NCBI RefSeq assembly: GCF_000576425.1
Contig: NZ_KK070005.1
Span: forward strand, 1 to 64,000
Direction of reading: 5' to 3'
Origin: Brachybacterium phenoliresistens
GTDB lineage: Bacteria > Actinomycetota > Actinomycetes > Actinomycetales > Dermabacteraceae
Length of the DNA stretch: 64,000 nucleotides
The notes below the pieces were generated by a model, which was not told the origin of the DNA, made no database searches, and was given only the letters and a program-made list of their open reading frames with translations. Position 1 is the stretch's first letter; the number at the start of each line of letters is the position of its first letter. The translations under genes were made by a program, and so were the position numbers. Of this stretch, positions 13,817 to 21,882 are shown one piece after another.

Positions 13817-14308
13817 TCAGTGCCGGCGCGAGGCCAGCTGCTCGCGCACGTGCTGGACGACGCCGTCGGCGGCGGCCTCGATCTGCGCGAAGCAGGTCTC
13901 GAAGTCGCGCTCGTCGCCGTACCAGGGATCGCGGATCCCGGGGTCGGCGCCGACCTCGGGGTCGAAGGTGCGCATCAGGTGCAGCCGCCCCGCGATCGTC
14001 GCTCCCGCCTCGTCCCGGATCGGCTGCAGGTGGTCGTGGTCCATGGCGAGGATGAGGTCCGCGTCCTGCAGGGCGCGCCGGGTCATGCGGCGGGCGCGAT
14101 GCTCGTGGGACGCGATCCCGTGGGCGTCCAGCAGGGCCCGGGCGCGCGGGTCGATCGGCTCGCCCTCCTCCCAGCCGGTGGTCCCGCAGGAGGCGACGCG
14201 CACCTGGTCGGCGAGGCCCTCCGCGGCGAAGCGCTCGCGCAGCAGGAGCTCCGCCAGGGGCGAGCGGCAGATGTTCCCCGTGCACACCGTCAGGACGACG
14301 TAGCTCAC
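13817..14308 (-). CDS. Low-molecular-weight protein-tyrosine phosphatase
   Basis: 163-residue phosphatase removing phosphate from tyrosine residues, the Wzb/PtpA type. The P-loop CTGNICRS holds nucleophile Cys9 and Arg15, and the general acid is Asp127 in DPWYGDERDF. ATG 14308 overlaps the end of the GNAT gene, so the two form an operon. No tyrosine kinase or exopolysaccharide genes are nearby, so the partner is unknown. Arsenate reductase of the same fold is less likely because it lacks the DPWYG loop. Confidence 0.92.
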   Translation of the reverse strand: MSYVVLTVCTGNICRSPLAELLLRERFAAEGLADQVRVASCGTTGWEEGEPIDPRARALLDAHGIASHEHRARRMTRRALQDADLILAMDHDHLQPIRDEAGATIAGRLHLMRTFDPEVGADPGIRDPWYGDERDFETCFAQIEAAADGVVQHVREQLASRRH

Positions 14309-14658
14309 CGTGCCGGGTCCTGGGGAGCGAGCAGATCGGCGTAGTCCTCATGACGTGCGATCCATCCGGCGGCGAACCAGCAGGTCGCGACGACCTTCCC
14401 GCCGTGGGCGCGGACGTCGTCCAGGGCGAAGCGGACCAGGCGCGAGCCGAGCCCCTCGCCGCCGTGGTCCGGGTCCACGATCGTCGAGCGCAGGTCGCGG
14501 ACGAAGCCGCCGCCGGGGATCGGCTCGTCCGCATAGGCGAGCACGGCGAGGACCGACGCGCCGCGCAGCAGCTCGTAGCGATCACGGTCGGGATCGTGGA
14601 CCAGGCGGTCGTCGCCCGCGGCCGAGCCGCCATCGGTGGTGCCGGACGTCGTCTCCAT
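14305..14658 (-). CDS. Small GNAT acetyltransferase (YjdJ type)
   Basis: 117 residues, much shorter than usual GNAT proteins. It carries the acetyl-CoA loop in VDPDHGGEGLGSRLVRFAL and the short C-terminal TCWFAAGWIARH segment typical of the GCN5-related YjdJ group. The acceptor substrate is unknown. It is first of a pair with the phosphatase. Its -10 element (TACCGT on the minus strand, 14667-14672) overlaps that of the divergent DUF952 gene. Confidence 0.82.
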   Translation of the reverse strand: METTSGTTDGGSAAGDDRLVHDPDRDRYELLRGASVLAVLAYADEPIPGGGFVRDLRSTIVDPDHGGEGLGSRLVRFALDDVRAHGGKVVATCWFAAGWIARHEDYADLLAPQDPAR

Positions 14659-14666
14659 GGTCCATC

Positions 14667-14676
14667 ACGGTACACT
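14667..14676. promoter_or_regulatory. Overlapping divergent -10 elements
   Basis: TACACT (14671-14676, plus) lies 7 bases before the DUF952 ATG and TACCGT (14672-14667, minus) lies 8 bases before the GNAT ATG. The two hexamers share two bases, so polymerase cannot occupy both at once. Neither has a clear -35 box. Confidence 0.5.
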
Positions 14677-14683
14677 GCCGCTC

Positions 14684-15052
14684 ATGCCCGCGCCCCTGAT
14701 CTGGCACATCACCGAACTGGCCGCCTGGGAGGACGCGGTTCCCCGAGGTGTCTACGAGCGGTCCACCCGCGGCCGAGACCTCGGCGAGACGGGCTTCATC
14801 CATGCCACCCTGCCCGAGCAGATCTCCGTGGTCGCCAAGCGCGTCTACCCCGACCGGCCGGACGGTCTGGTGATCCTCGAGATCGACGTGCACCGCGTCG
14901 AGGAGGCCGGGGTGATGGTGAGCTTCGAGGAGGACACCATCGGCACCAGCGGCCAGGCGTATCCCCATATCCACGGCCCCCTGCCCATCGGCGCCGTGAT
15001 GCGGCTGCGCCGCACGAAGTGGCTCGGCCGCGAGTTCGTCGTCGTCGCCTAG
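14684..15052 (+). CDS. DUF952 family protein
   Basis: 122-residue cytoplasmic protein matching the DUF952 family: HITELAAWEDAV at the start, the TGFIHATLPEQI core, and the closing YPHIHGPLPIGAV segment. The family has conserved His residues and a glutathione-S-transferase-like annotation in some databases, but no proven function. The start lies 7 bases after TACACT, suggesting a leaderless mRNA. Confidence 0.85.
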   Translation: MPAPLIWHITELAAWEDAVPRGVYERSTRGRDLGETGFIHATLPEQISVVAKRVYPDRPDGLVILEIDVHRVEEAGVMVSFEEDTIGTSGQAYPHIHGPLPIGAVMRLRRTKWLGREFVVVA

Positions 15053-15092
15053 CGCCGTGGTCGCGCGAGGCGGTGCGGACGTACCATCGAGC

Positions 15093-15713
15093 ATGGCCCG
15101 ATACCTCGACATCCATCCCGTCGACCCGCAGCCGCGCCTCATCGAGCAGGCCGTGCGGATCCTCCGCGACGGCGGCCTGATCGCGTACCCCACGGACTCC
15201 TGCTACGCGCTGGGCTGCACCCTGGACAACGCAGACGGCCTCGAGCGGATCCGGCGGATCCGCCAGGTCGGTCAGAACCACGACTTCACCCTCGTCTGCG
15301 CGGACTTCGCCCAGCTGGGCCAGTTCGTGATCATCTCCAACCCGGTGTTCCGCCTGGTCAAGAACTCCACCCCGGGCCCGTACACCTTCATCCTCCCGGC
15401 GACCAAGGAGGTCCCCCGGAGGATGTCGCACCCGAAGAAGAAGACGGTCGGGGTGCGCATCCCCGAGCATCGGGTGGCCCATGCCCTGGTCGAGGCGCTC
15501 GGCGAGCCGATCGTCTCCTCGACCCTGCTGCTGCCCGGGCACGAGGAGCCGCCCAGCGAGGGCTGGCAGGTGCAGGACCTGCTGGACCACCAGCTCGAGG
15601 CGATCATCGACTCGGGCGAGGTCGGCATCGACCCCACCAGCGTCGTGGACGTCTCCTCCGGCACGGTCGAGGTCCGCCGCGAGGGCGCCGGGGACGTCGC
15701 GCACCTGCTGTGA
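15093..15713 (+). CDS. YciO-type YrdC/Sua5 domain protein
   Basis: 206 residues. The YrdC fold is shown by GGLIAYPTDSCYALGC, NSTPGPYTFILPATKEVPRR and GVRIPEH. The order and the KKKTVG/DPTSVVDV segments match E. coli YciO rather than TsaC. Relatives make threonylcarbamoyl-adenylate for tRNA t6A modification, but YciO-type proteins may not be the main TsaC. The start follows TACCAT (15082-15087) by 5 bases. Its stop overlaps the GTG of the response regulator, giving a three-gene unit. Confidence 0.88.
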   Translation: MARYLDIHPVDPQPRLIEQAVRILRDGGLIAYPTDSCYALGCTLDNADGLERIRRIRQVGQNHDFTLVCADFAQLGQFVIISNPVFRLVKNSTPGPYTFILPATKEVPRRMSHPKKKTVGVRIPEHRVAHALVEALGEPIVSSTLLLPGHEEPPSEGWQVQDLLDHQLEAIIDSGEVGIDPTSVVDVSSGTVEVRREGAGDVAHLL

Positions 15714-16432
15714 GCGCCCCGCCGTCCGCGCCCCGGGTGCTCGTCGTCGACGACGACGCCGTGCTGCGCTCGGTGCTGCGGGACTACTTCGAGGCCGATG
15801 GCTTCGAGGCCACGCCCGTCGGGGACGGGCCCGCGGCCCTCGAGGGCGTCCGGACCCTCGACCCGGACCTGGTGATCCTGGACCTCTCCCTGCCGGGGAT
15901 GGACGGCCTCGAGGTGTTCCGGCGCCTGCGGGCCGCCGGCTGCGGCACCCCTGTGATCATGCTGACCGCCCGGGCGGAGCAGCCCGAACGGATCCTCGGC
16001 CTGGAGATCGGGGCCGATGACTACGTCGCCAAGCCCTGCTCCCCGCGCGAGGTCGTGCTGCGGGCCCGCTCGGTGCTGCGCCGCAGCGCCGCCGCGGCCG
16101 CGGCCTCCTCCGGCGCCGCCGAGGCCCCGGCGGTGCTGCGCGACGGGGACCTCGAGCTGGATCCGCGCGCAGGCACCGCGACCCGCGCCGGGGCGCCGCT
16201 GCCGCTGCCCCCGCGCGAGTTCGCTCTGCTGGAGAGGTTCCTGAGCCGGCCCGGGGAGCTGCTCGAGCGCGATGAGATCCTGCGCAGCGTGTGGCACTGG
16301 GAGTACGGGGACCCCTCCACGGTGACGGTGCACGTGCGCCGGCTGCGGGAGAAGGTCGAGGAGGACCCGGCCCGCCCGCGGCGGCTGGTGACTGTCTGGG
16401 GGCGCGGCTACCGATGGGATCCGGCGCGGTGA
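15710..16432 (+). CDS. OmpR/PhoB-type response regulator
   Basis: 240 residues. The receiver domain (about 5-120) carries the acidic pair in VVDDDAV, phospho-acceptor Asp58 in VILDLSLPGMDG, and the switch Lys in YVAKPC. A linker rich in Ala follows, then a winged-helix DNA-binding domain ending in VTVWGRGYRW. GTG 15710 overlaps the preceding stop, and its own stop overlaps the kinase GTG. The sulfite-oxidase-like gene and Met-rich lipoprotein converge on this pair and are possible targets. Confidence 0.93.
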   Translation: MSAPPSAPRVLVVDDDAVLRSVLRDYFEADGFEATPVGDGPAALEGVRTLDPDLVILDLSLPGMDGLEVFRRLRAAGCGTPVIMLTARAEQPERILGLEIGADDYVAKPCSPREVVLRARSVLRRSAAAAAASSGAAEAPAVLRDGDLELDPRAGTATRAGAPLPLPPREFALLERFLSRPGELLERDEILRSVWHWEYGDPSTVTVHVRRLREKVEEDPARPRRLVTVWGRGYRWDPAR

Positions 16433-17394
16433 GCGCCGCCCTGCTCACCGCGCTCGCGGCGGCGGTGCTCACGGGGGCGGCCGGTTCTGTCCTCGCCGTG
16501 GTGCTCGCCCGGCGCCGCCTCGCCTGGGCGGTCGTGGCGGCGCCGCTGGCCGCGGTCGCCGCGGTGGCCGCCGGCGTCCTCGCCGGCACCCGGCTGATGC
16601 TGTTCGGCCCCGAGCCCTCGCGCCAGCTCACCTCGATCGTCGTGGTCTCGGCGGCGGTCGCCGTGGCCGTCGGCGTGATGGTCTCCTGGCAGGTGGCCCG
16701 CGCCGAGCGCGCCCGGGAGGCCGAGCGCATGCGCCAGGAGCTGGTCAGCCACCTCTCCCATGACCTGCGCACCCCGCTGGCCGGGATCCGGGCCATGTCC
16801 CAGGCGCTCGAGGACGGCGTCGGATCGGAGCGGGAGGCGTACCCGCGCCGCATGCTCGCGCAGATCGACCAGGCGATCACCCTGGCCGACGACCTGCTGT
16901 CGCTGTCCACCTACCCGCTGCCCCGGCGCCCCCGGGAGGAGGTGCGCCTGCACGATCTCGTCTCCGACGCGGTCGCGGGGCTGCGCGCCGAGGCCGACGC
17001 CGAGGGCGTGGAGATCCGCGGAGAGGTGCCCGCGCACCTGCAGGTCCCGGCCGATGCCCGCGAGCTGCTCCGCGCCGTGACGAATCTGCTGGTGAACGCG
17101 GTGCGCCACACGCCGGCCGGCGGCGAGGTGCTGGTGTCGGCGCGGGAGGAGTCCCGGGGCCGCGTGGTGCGGGTCCTCGTGCAGGACTCCTGCGGCGGCA
17201 TCGACGAGGAGACGCGGCGGCGCATGTTCGATCCGCTGTGGCGGGGCGATGCGGCACGCAGCCCGCAGCGGCCCGGCGCCGGTCTGGGGCTGGCGATCGT
17301 GCGCTCGGTCGCGAGCGCGCACGGCGGCTCGGTCGCCGCCCGCAGCGCTCAGGACGGCTGCGAGGTGTCCTTCACCCTCGCACGTCCACGCTGA
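16429..17394 (+). CDS. Sensor histidine kinase
   Basis: 321 residues. The first 90 residues hold two or three membrane helices with almost no external loop, so the stimulus is probably sensed in or at the membrane. The H-box SHLSHDLRTPL carries His111. The ATPase domain shows the N-box NLLVNAVRHTP, the G-box in DSCGGIDEE and GAGLGLAIVRS. GTG 16429 (GTGA overlap with the regulator) is preferred; an in-frame ATG at 16414 would add five residues. The last 23 bases overlap the end of the converging oxidoreductase gene. Confidence 0.92.
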   Translation: MSAALLTALAAAVLTGAAGSVLAVVLARRRLAWAVVAAPLAAVAAVAAGVLAGTRLMLFGPEPSRQLTSIVVVSAAVAVAVGVMVSWQVARAERAREAERMRQELVSHLSHDLRTPLAGIRAMSQALEDGVGSEREAYPRRMLAQIDQAITLADDLLSLSTYPLPRRPREEVRLHDLVSDAVAGLRAEADAEGVEIRGEVPAHLQVPADARELLRAVTNLLVNAVRHTPAGGEVLVSAREESRGRVVRVLVQDSCGGIDEETRRRMFDPLWRGDAARSPQRPGAGLGLAIVRSVASAHGGSVAARSAQDGCEVSFTLARPR

Positions 17395-18922
17395 TGCGGT
17401 GGTACCCCTGCGACCCGTTCGGGGCGGGCGGGGCGACCTCTGCGCTCTGCAGCTCGCCGGAGGCATCGGCCGCCCGGGCCGCCAGCACGTGCTCTCCCGG
17501 GGCCAGCTCGAGGCGCACCACCCACTGGCGCCAGTAGTCGGCATTGACGTCCTCGGACAGCTCGGCGTCGATCCAGGGGCCGTCATCGACCTGCACCTGG
17601 ACGGCGCCGACGCCCCGGTGCACAGCCCACGCCACGCCCGCCACCGCGACCCTGCCGTCGGCCCCGGGCTCGGCGCGGCCGTTGCCGCGCGGGGTGTCGA
17701 TGCGCGCCGAGGTCTTCACCGGCCCCTTCGCGGACCAGCCGCGGGTGGTCCAGTAGGCGACCTGCTCGGCGTAGGTCCCCACACTGAGCGTCGTGAGCCA
17801 TTTGGTGGCCCCCACGTAGCCGTACAGCCCCGGCGTGAACAGCCGGGCGGGGGCGCCGTGCTCCGGGCTGAGCGGCTCGCCGTTGATGGCCACCGCGATG
17901 AGGGCCTCGCGGTCGTCCGTCAGCGCCTCCAGCGGGGTGCCGGCGGTGAACCCGTCGACGGAGGTGGACAGCACCTGGTCGGCGCCGCGGAGCGGGACCG
18001 CGCGCGCGAGCAGGTCCCGCACGCGCACGCCCTGGAACCGCACGGAGCCGATGAGGTCGCCGCCCACCGGGTTGGACACGCACAGCATGGTCGCATCGTG
18101 CTCGACCATCGGCATCGCCATCAGCTCGGGCAGGGTGATCTCGTAGGGGTTCTCGACCATGCCCTCGATCCGCAGGCGCCAGGTCTCGGGGTCGTACCCG
18201 GGCACCACCAGCGCGGTGTCGATGCGGTAGAGCTCATCGGCCGGGGTGCGCAGCGGGCTGATGCCCTCGACGTCCAGGCCCTCCGGCAGCTCCGGGGCCT
18301 GCACCTCCGGCTCCGGGACGGCCACCAGCTCCGGGGTGACCTGCGGTGCGGGGCGCAGGGCACGGCCCAGCAGCGGCGCGAGCGCGCCGAGCGCCCCGAG
18401 GCCCGCGCCGGTGGCCAGCAGACGCCGGCGCGAGGCGCCGCCGATGGCCGCGGGATCCGCCTGCTCCTCCTGGGCCCGCAGCAGCTGGGCGCGCAGCAGG
18501 CGGAGGGCGCCGATGCCGCCGGCGGCCAGGACCAGCCCCGCCACCAGCGATGACGGCGCGACGGCGACACGCAGCAGCGCGGCGAGGATCGCGATGGCGC
18601 CGACCGCTGCGATCCAGATCGTGGCCCAGCGGGCCGTGCGGGCCAGGCCGGAGCCGATCAGGGCGGTGATGGCGAGGGTCCCCGCGAGCACGCAGCCGAT
18701 GAGGAAGGGCTTGTCCGCCGTCCCCAGCAGCCCGATCACCAGGTCCTTGACCGGCGGCGGGGTGAGGTCGATGGTCACCGCCCCCACCAGGGACACCGGG
18801 GAGGTGCGGGGCTGGACGAGGGCGGCGGCGAGCTCGGCGAGACCCAGGCCCAGGCCCGCCGCGACCGCCGTCGTCAGCGCTCCGGCCACCCGTGCGCCCC
18901 GGGCCTGCGAGCTCGTGCTCAT
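17372..18922 (-). CDS. Membrane-anchored molybdopterin (sulfite oxidase family) oxidoreductase
   Basis: 516 residues. Four or five N-terminal membrane helices are followed by a Tat-like SRRRLLATG segment near residue 165, another hydrophobic stretch, then an extracytoplasmic Mo-cofactor domain. Cys281 in MLCVSNPVGGDLIG is the expected molybdenum ligand. A C-terminal dimerisation-like immunoglobulin domain is present, which sulfite oxidases have and MsrP (YedY) lacks. The substrate could be sulfite, another oxyanion or an S-oxide. It lies 7 bases after a Met-rich lipoprotein gene, so the two are one operon. Confidence 0.85.
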   Translation of the reverse strand: MSTSSQARGARVAGALTTAVAAGLGLGLAELAAALVQPRTSPVSLVGAVTIDLTPPPVKDLVIGLLGTADKPFLIGCVLAGTLAITALIGSGLARTARWATIWIAAVGAIAILAALLRVAVAPSSLVAGLVLAAGGIGALRLLRAQLLRAQEEQADPAAIGGASRRRLLATGAGLGALGALAPLLGRALRPAPQVTPELVAVPEPEVQAPELPEGLDVEGISPLRTPADELYRIDTALVVPGYDPETWRLRIEGMVENPYEITLPELMAMPMVEHDATMLCVSNPVGGDLIGSVRFQGVRVRDLLARAVPLRGADQVLSTSVDGFTAGTPLEALTDDREALIAVAINGEPLSPEHGAPARLFTPGLYGYVGATKWLTTLSVGTYAEQVAYWTTRGWSAKGPVKTSARIDTPRGNGRAEPGADGRVAVAGVAWAVHRGVGAVQVQVDDGPWIDAELSEDVNADYWRQWVVRLELAPGEHVLAARAADASGELQSAEVAPPAPNGSQGYHRISVDVRG

Positions 18923-18929
18923 GCTCTGG

Positions 18930-19325
18930 TCACTCCCCGCCGTCCGTGCCGGTCATGTCCTCGTCCTCGGTCATGGAGCCCTCGGTCATGGAGTCCTCCG
19001 TGCCGGAGTCCCCGGACATGCCCTCCTCGGAGCCCATGTCCTCCTCCATCATCTCTCCTCCGCCGTCGGAGGTCATCGGCTCCTCCATCATGTCCCCGCC
19101 GCCGTCGGAGGTCATCGGCTCCTCCATCATGTCCCCGCCGCCGTCGGAGGACATCGGCTGCTCGGTCATCTGCTCCTCGGTCATCTCCTCGGAGGGGTCC
19201 TGCTCCCCGGCGCCGCCGGTGGAGCCGCAGGCGGCGAGGCCGAGGGCGGCGGCGGCGCCGAGGAGCGCGGCGCCGGTGCGCAGGAGGGTCGTGGGACGGG
19301 TGCGGATGCGGGATGCGGTGTTCAT
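18930..19325 (-). CDS. Methionine-rich acidic lipoprotein
   Basis: 131 residues with a type II signal peptide: basic N-region, hydrophobic core and lipobox LAAC at Cys33. The 99-residue mature part has 16 Met and many Glu/Asp/Gly/Ser, and no Lys, Arg, His or aromatic residue. It contains three 13-residue repeats of the form MTSDGGGDMMEEP. Nothing suggests a folded enzyme; it looks like a disordered surface peptide. Met-rich repeats can bind copper or soak up oxidants as methionine sulfoxide. It is first in an operon with the molybdenum oxidoreductase. Confidence 0.75.
   Translation of the reverse strand: MNTASRIRTRPTTLLRTGAALLGAAAALGLAACGSTGGAGEQDPSEEMTEEQMTEQPMSSDGGGDMMEEPMTSDGGGDMMEEPMTSDGGGEMMEEDMGSEEGMSGDSGTEDSMTEGSMTEDEDMTGTDGGE
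19041..19157 (-). repeat. Three 39-bp tandem repeats in the lipoprotein gene
   Basis: Three in-frame copies of 39 bases (19041-19079, 19080-19118, 19119-19157) encode the 13-residue Met/Gly/Glu repeats. The last two differ at very few positions, so recent duplication is likely and copy number may vary between strains. Confidence 0.85.
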
Positions 19326-19382
19326 GCCCCCATGCTCCCCATCGGACGCGGAACGAGCGCTGACGGGGTCCTTACGGAACCC

Positions 19383-20711
19383 TTACGACCGCGCCGCCTC
19401 CCCGGGCCGATGCGGGGCGCCGGGGGTGCGGCGCGGGGCCAGGGCCCCGGAGAAGACGAGGATGCCGACCGCATAGATCGGCACCAGCCACAGGGCGTAG
19501 CGCAGGGTGAGGGCATCGGCCAGAGCACCCACCAGCGGCGGGGTGAGGAAGAAGCCCAGCCGGGCCAGCCACCCGACCACGGTGATGCCGACCCCGGGCG
19601 GCAGTCCCGGCATGTCGTCGGCCCCGCGGTAGGCGGCGGGGAACAGCGTCGCCACGCCCCAGCCGGCGGCGGCGAAGCCGATGATCGCGGTCACCGGGTG
19701 CGGCAGGATCAGCGCGAGGCTCATCCCGACCGCGGCGATCAAGGCCCCGAGCCGGGCGGTGGTGCGGTCGCCGAGCCGGTCGACGATCGCATCGCCGAGG
19801 AAGCGGCCCACGGTCTGGGTGCCCTGCAGCGCGACGAACGCGAGACCGGCGACGAAGGGCACCGCATCGAAGGTCGACTGCATGAACAGGGCGCCCCAGG
19901 TCCCGCCGGCATCCTCGGTGGAGCCGGCGAAGACGAGCACCATGCCCAGGGCGAGGACGAGCCCCAGGGGGCGCAGGGCGATCCCCCGGATGCTGCGCCC
20001 GGTGGACGGGGCGAGGACCGCGGGGACCTCCCCGGCGGCCGCGGGGGCCGGGCCAGCGCCGTGGACCTCGCCGCGGGCCGCGTGCTCGCGCTCGGGCGCC
20101 TCCCGCTCGGTGCCGTCGGGACCGGTCAGCATCCCGCGGTACGCCCATGCCGCGGCGGCTCCGAAGACCACCAGGCCCAGCAGGCCCTGCAGCCACAGCG
20201 GCAGGGCGAGCTGCGCGGCGAGGCCGCCCAGCAGACCGCCGCCCACCGCGCCGAGCGACCACCAGCCGTGGTAGCTGTTGATGATCGAGCGCCGGTACCG
20301 CCGCTCGACCCGCATGCCGTGGGCGTTCATGCAGATGTCGGTGAGGGCGTCGGCCGCGCTGGCCAGCAGCAGCGCCCCGGCCAGCCACAGCCAGGAGCCC
20401 GAGATGTAGATCAGCAGATGGGTGGTGCTGGCGACGACCTGGAAGACCACCGCGACCCGCGCCGAGCCGAACCGCGCCATGAGCCGCGCCGCGAGCAGAC
20501 CGGCGATCAGCCCGCCGACGGGACCGATGCCGACCGCGAGGCCGAAGGCCGTGTTGCTCAGGCCGATGGACTGCACGATCTCCGGGTACCGCGGCAGGAT
20601 CGCGCTGAAGGACGCGCCGTTGAGCAGGAACAGCAGCGAGACGGCCCAGCGGGCGCGGCGGGCATCGAGGGCGACGGGGAGCGCGGAGGCGCGCGGGCTC
20701 GGGGACACCAC
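19383..20711 (-). CDS. MFS transporter
   Basis: 442 residues with about twelve membrane helices in two halves separated by a charged central loop (around residues 190-230, rich in Glu/Arg/Ala). The first half contains the ARLMARFGSARV loop between helices 2 and 3. The overall pattern resembles the YbjJ/FucP-like branch; the substrate is not deducible. The start is GTG 20711 (or GTG 20708) after AAAGGA. It is divergent from deoD. Confidence 0.85.
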   Translation of the reverse strand: MVSPSPRASALPVALDARRARWAVSLLFLLNGASFSAILPRYPEIVQSIGLSNTAFGLAVGIGPVGGLIAGLLAARLMARFGSARVAVVFQVVASTTHLLIYISGSWLWLAGALLLASAADALTDICMNAHGMRVERRYRRSIINSYHGWWSLGAVGGGLLGGLAAQLALPLWLQGLLGLVVFGAAAAWAYRGMLTGPDGTEREAPEREHAARGEVHGAGPAPAAAGEVPAVLAPSTGRSIRGIALRPLGLVLALGMVLVFAGSTEDAGGTWGALFMQSTFDAVPFVAGLAFVALQGTQTVGRFLGDAIVDRLGDRTTARLGALIAAVGMSLALILPHPVTAIIGFAAAGWGVATLFPAAYRGADDMPGLPPGVGITVVGWLARLGFFLTPPLVGALADALTLRYALWLVPIYAVGILVFSGALAPRRTPGAPHRPGEAARS

Positions 20712-20769
20712 GGAATCCTTTCACCGCGGGCCTCCCGCCGCCAGCGCGTCCGGCCCGTACTCTGGGCGC

Positions 20770-21492
20770 ATGTCGACACACATCGGTGCAGCGCCCGACC
20801 AGATCGCTCCCTATGTCCTCATGCCCGGAGACCCCTATCGCGCCCGCTGGATCGCCGAGACCTTCCTCGAGGATCCCGTCCAGATCACCGACATCCGCGG
20901 GATGCTCGGATTCACCGGCACCTATCACGGCGTGCGGATCACCGCGCAGGGCTCGGGCATGGGCCAGCCCTCGATGGGGATCTACGCCCACGAGCTGTTC
21001 CAGGACTACGACGTGCAGGCGATCATCCGCGTCGGGACGTGCGGGGCGATCTCCGACCGCGTCTCGGTGCGCGACGTGATCCTGGGGACCTCCGCCTCGA
21101 CCGACTCCGCCATGAACCGGTCCCGCTTCGGGGACGTGACCTACGCCCCGGCCGCCGACTTCGAGCTCGCCCGCATCGCCGCGGAGGTCGCCGACCAGGG
21201 GATGCTGCCCGTGGTGGCGGGGGGCCTGTTCTCCTCCGACCACTTCTACAACCCCGATGCGAGCATCACCGGGACGCTCGCGCAGTACGGCGTGCTGGGC
21301 GTGGAGATGGAGGCGGCGGCGCTGTACACGCTGGCCGCGCAGTTCTCCCGCCGGGCGCTGGCGGTGTGCACCGTCTCGGACCACCTCCTCACCGGGGAGG
21401 AGACCTCCGCCCAGGAGCGCCAGGAGACCTTCGAGGACATGATCGTGCTCGCCCTCGACACGATCGAGCGGCTCGAGAACCGCTCCCGCTGA
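20770..21492 (+). CDS. deoD: Purine-nucleoside phosphorylase, DeoD type
   Basis: Reversibly phosphorolyses purine (deoxy)ribonucleosides to free base and ribose-1-phosphate in purine salvage. The 240-residue chain shows the DeoD pattern: MPGDPYRARWIAE near the start, the phosphate-site GSGMGQPS, IIRVGTCGAI, and GVEMEAAALYTLA with TVSDHLLTGEE near the end, holding the base-binding Asp. The start lies 6 bases after TACTCT (20758-20763), suggesting a leaderless mRNA. A large palindromic terminator follows. Confidence 0.95.
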   Translation: MSTHIGAAPDQIAPYVLMPGDPYRARWIAETFLEDPVQITDIRGMLGFTGTYHGVRITAQGSGMGQPSMGIYAHELFQDYDVQAIIRVGTCGAISDRVSVRDVILGTSASTDSAMNRSRFGDVTYAPAADFELARIAAEVADQGMLPVVAGGLFSSDHFYNPDASITGTLAQYGVLGVEMEAAALYTLAAQFSRRALAVCTVSDHLLTGEETSAQERQETFEDMIVLALDTIERLENRSR

Positions 21493-21561
21493 CGCGGCGG
21501 CGCCCGCCGGGGCAGGGCCGGCCGGGCCGGCAGAGCCGGCGGGGGCGCCGGCCCGGGCACG

Positions 21562-21597
21562 ACGAGGGCCCCGGATCCGCGGATCCGGGGCCCTCGT
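21562..21597. terminator. 36-bp perfect palindrome, bidirectional terminator
   Basis: A perfect palindrome of 36 bases (two 18-base arms, no unpaired centre) lies between deoD and the converging small membrane protein gene. It contains two GGATCC sites and has no T-tract on either side. Confidence 0.6.
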
Positions 21598-21616
21598 GCG
21601 GGAGCGGCGGGGCCGC

Positions 21617-21853
21617 TCAGACCATGTACTTGGGGATCGCCGTGAAGGTGATGAACAGCGAGACCAGGCACATCGCCAGGCCCACCAGGAACAGGTACCA
21701 GCCCACGGTGTAGAGGCTCATCACGTACAGGCCCGCGACGAACAGCACGAACAGGATCGTGGTGAGCGCGACGGAGCTGACGAGGCTGTTGCCCTCGCTG
21801 GTCACGTGCGACTCCCGCGTGCTCGCGGTGGCGGTGTGCTGCTCAGTGGTCAT
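21617..21853 (-). CDS. Small two-helix membrane protein
   Basis: 78 residues. A polar N-terminus of about 24 residues leads into two hydrophobic helices (about 25-47 and 51-72) and a short tail IPKYMV. The ATG at 21853 follows GGGAGGAAG, a good ribosome-binding site. No known domain is recognisable. It precedes no other minus-strand gene and is probably monocistronic. Confidence 0.7.
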   Translation of the reverse strand: MTTEQHTATASTRESHVTSEGNSLVSSVALTTILFVLFVAGLYVMSLYTVGWYLFLVGLAMCLVSLFITFTAIPKYMV

Positions 21854-21882
21854 GCTTCCTCCCGGGACGGCGCAGATGGTGC

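Noticed and set aside
18246..21713. 1155-codon plus-strand open frame over the oxidoreductase, lipoprotein, MFS and deoD region
   Set aside because: It crosses several well-supported genes on both strands and has no recognisable domain.
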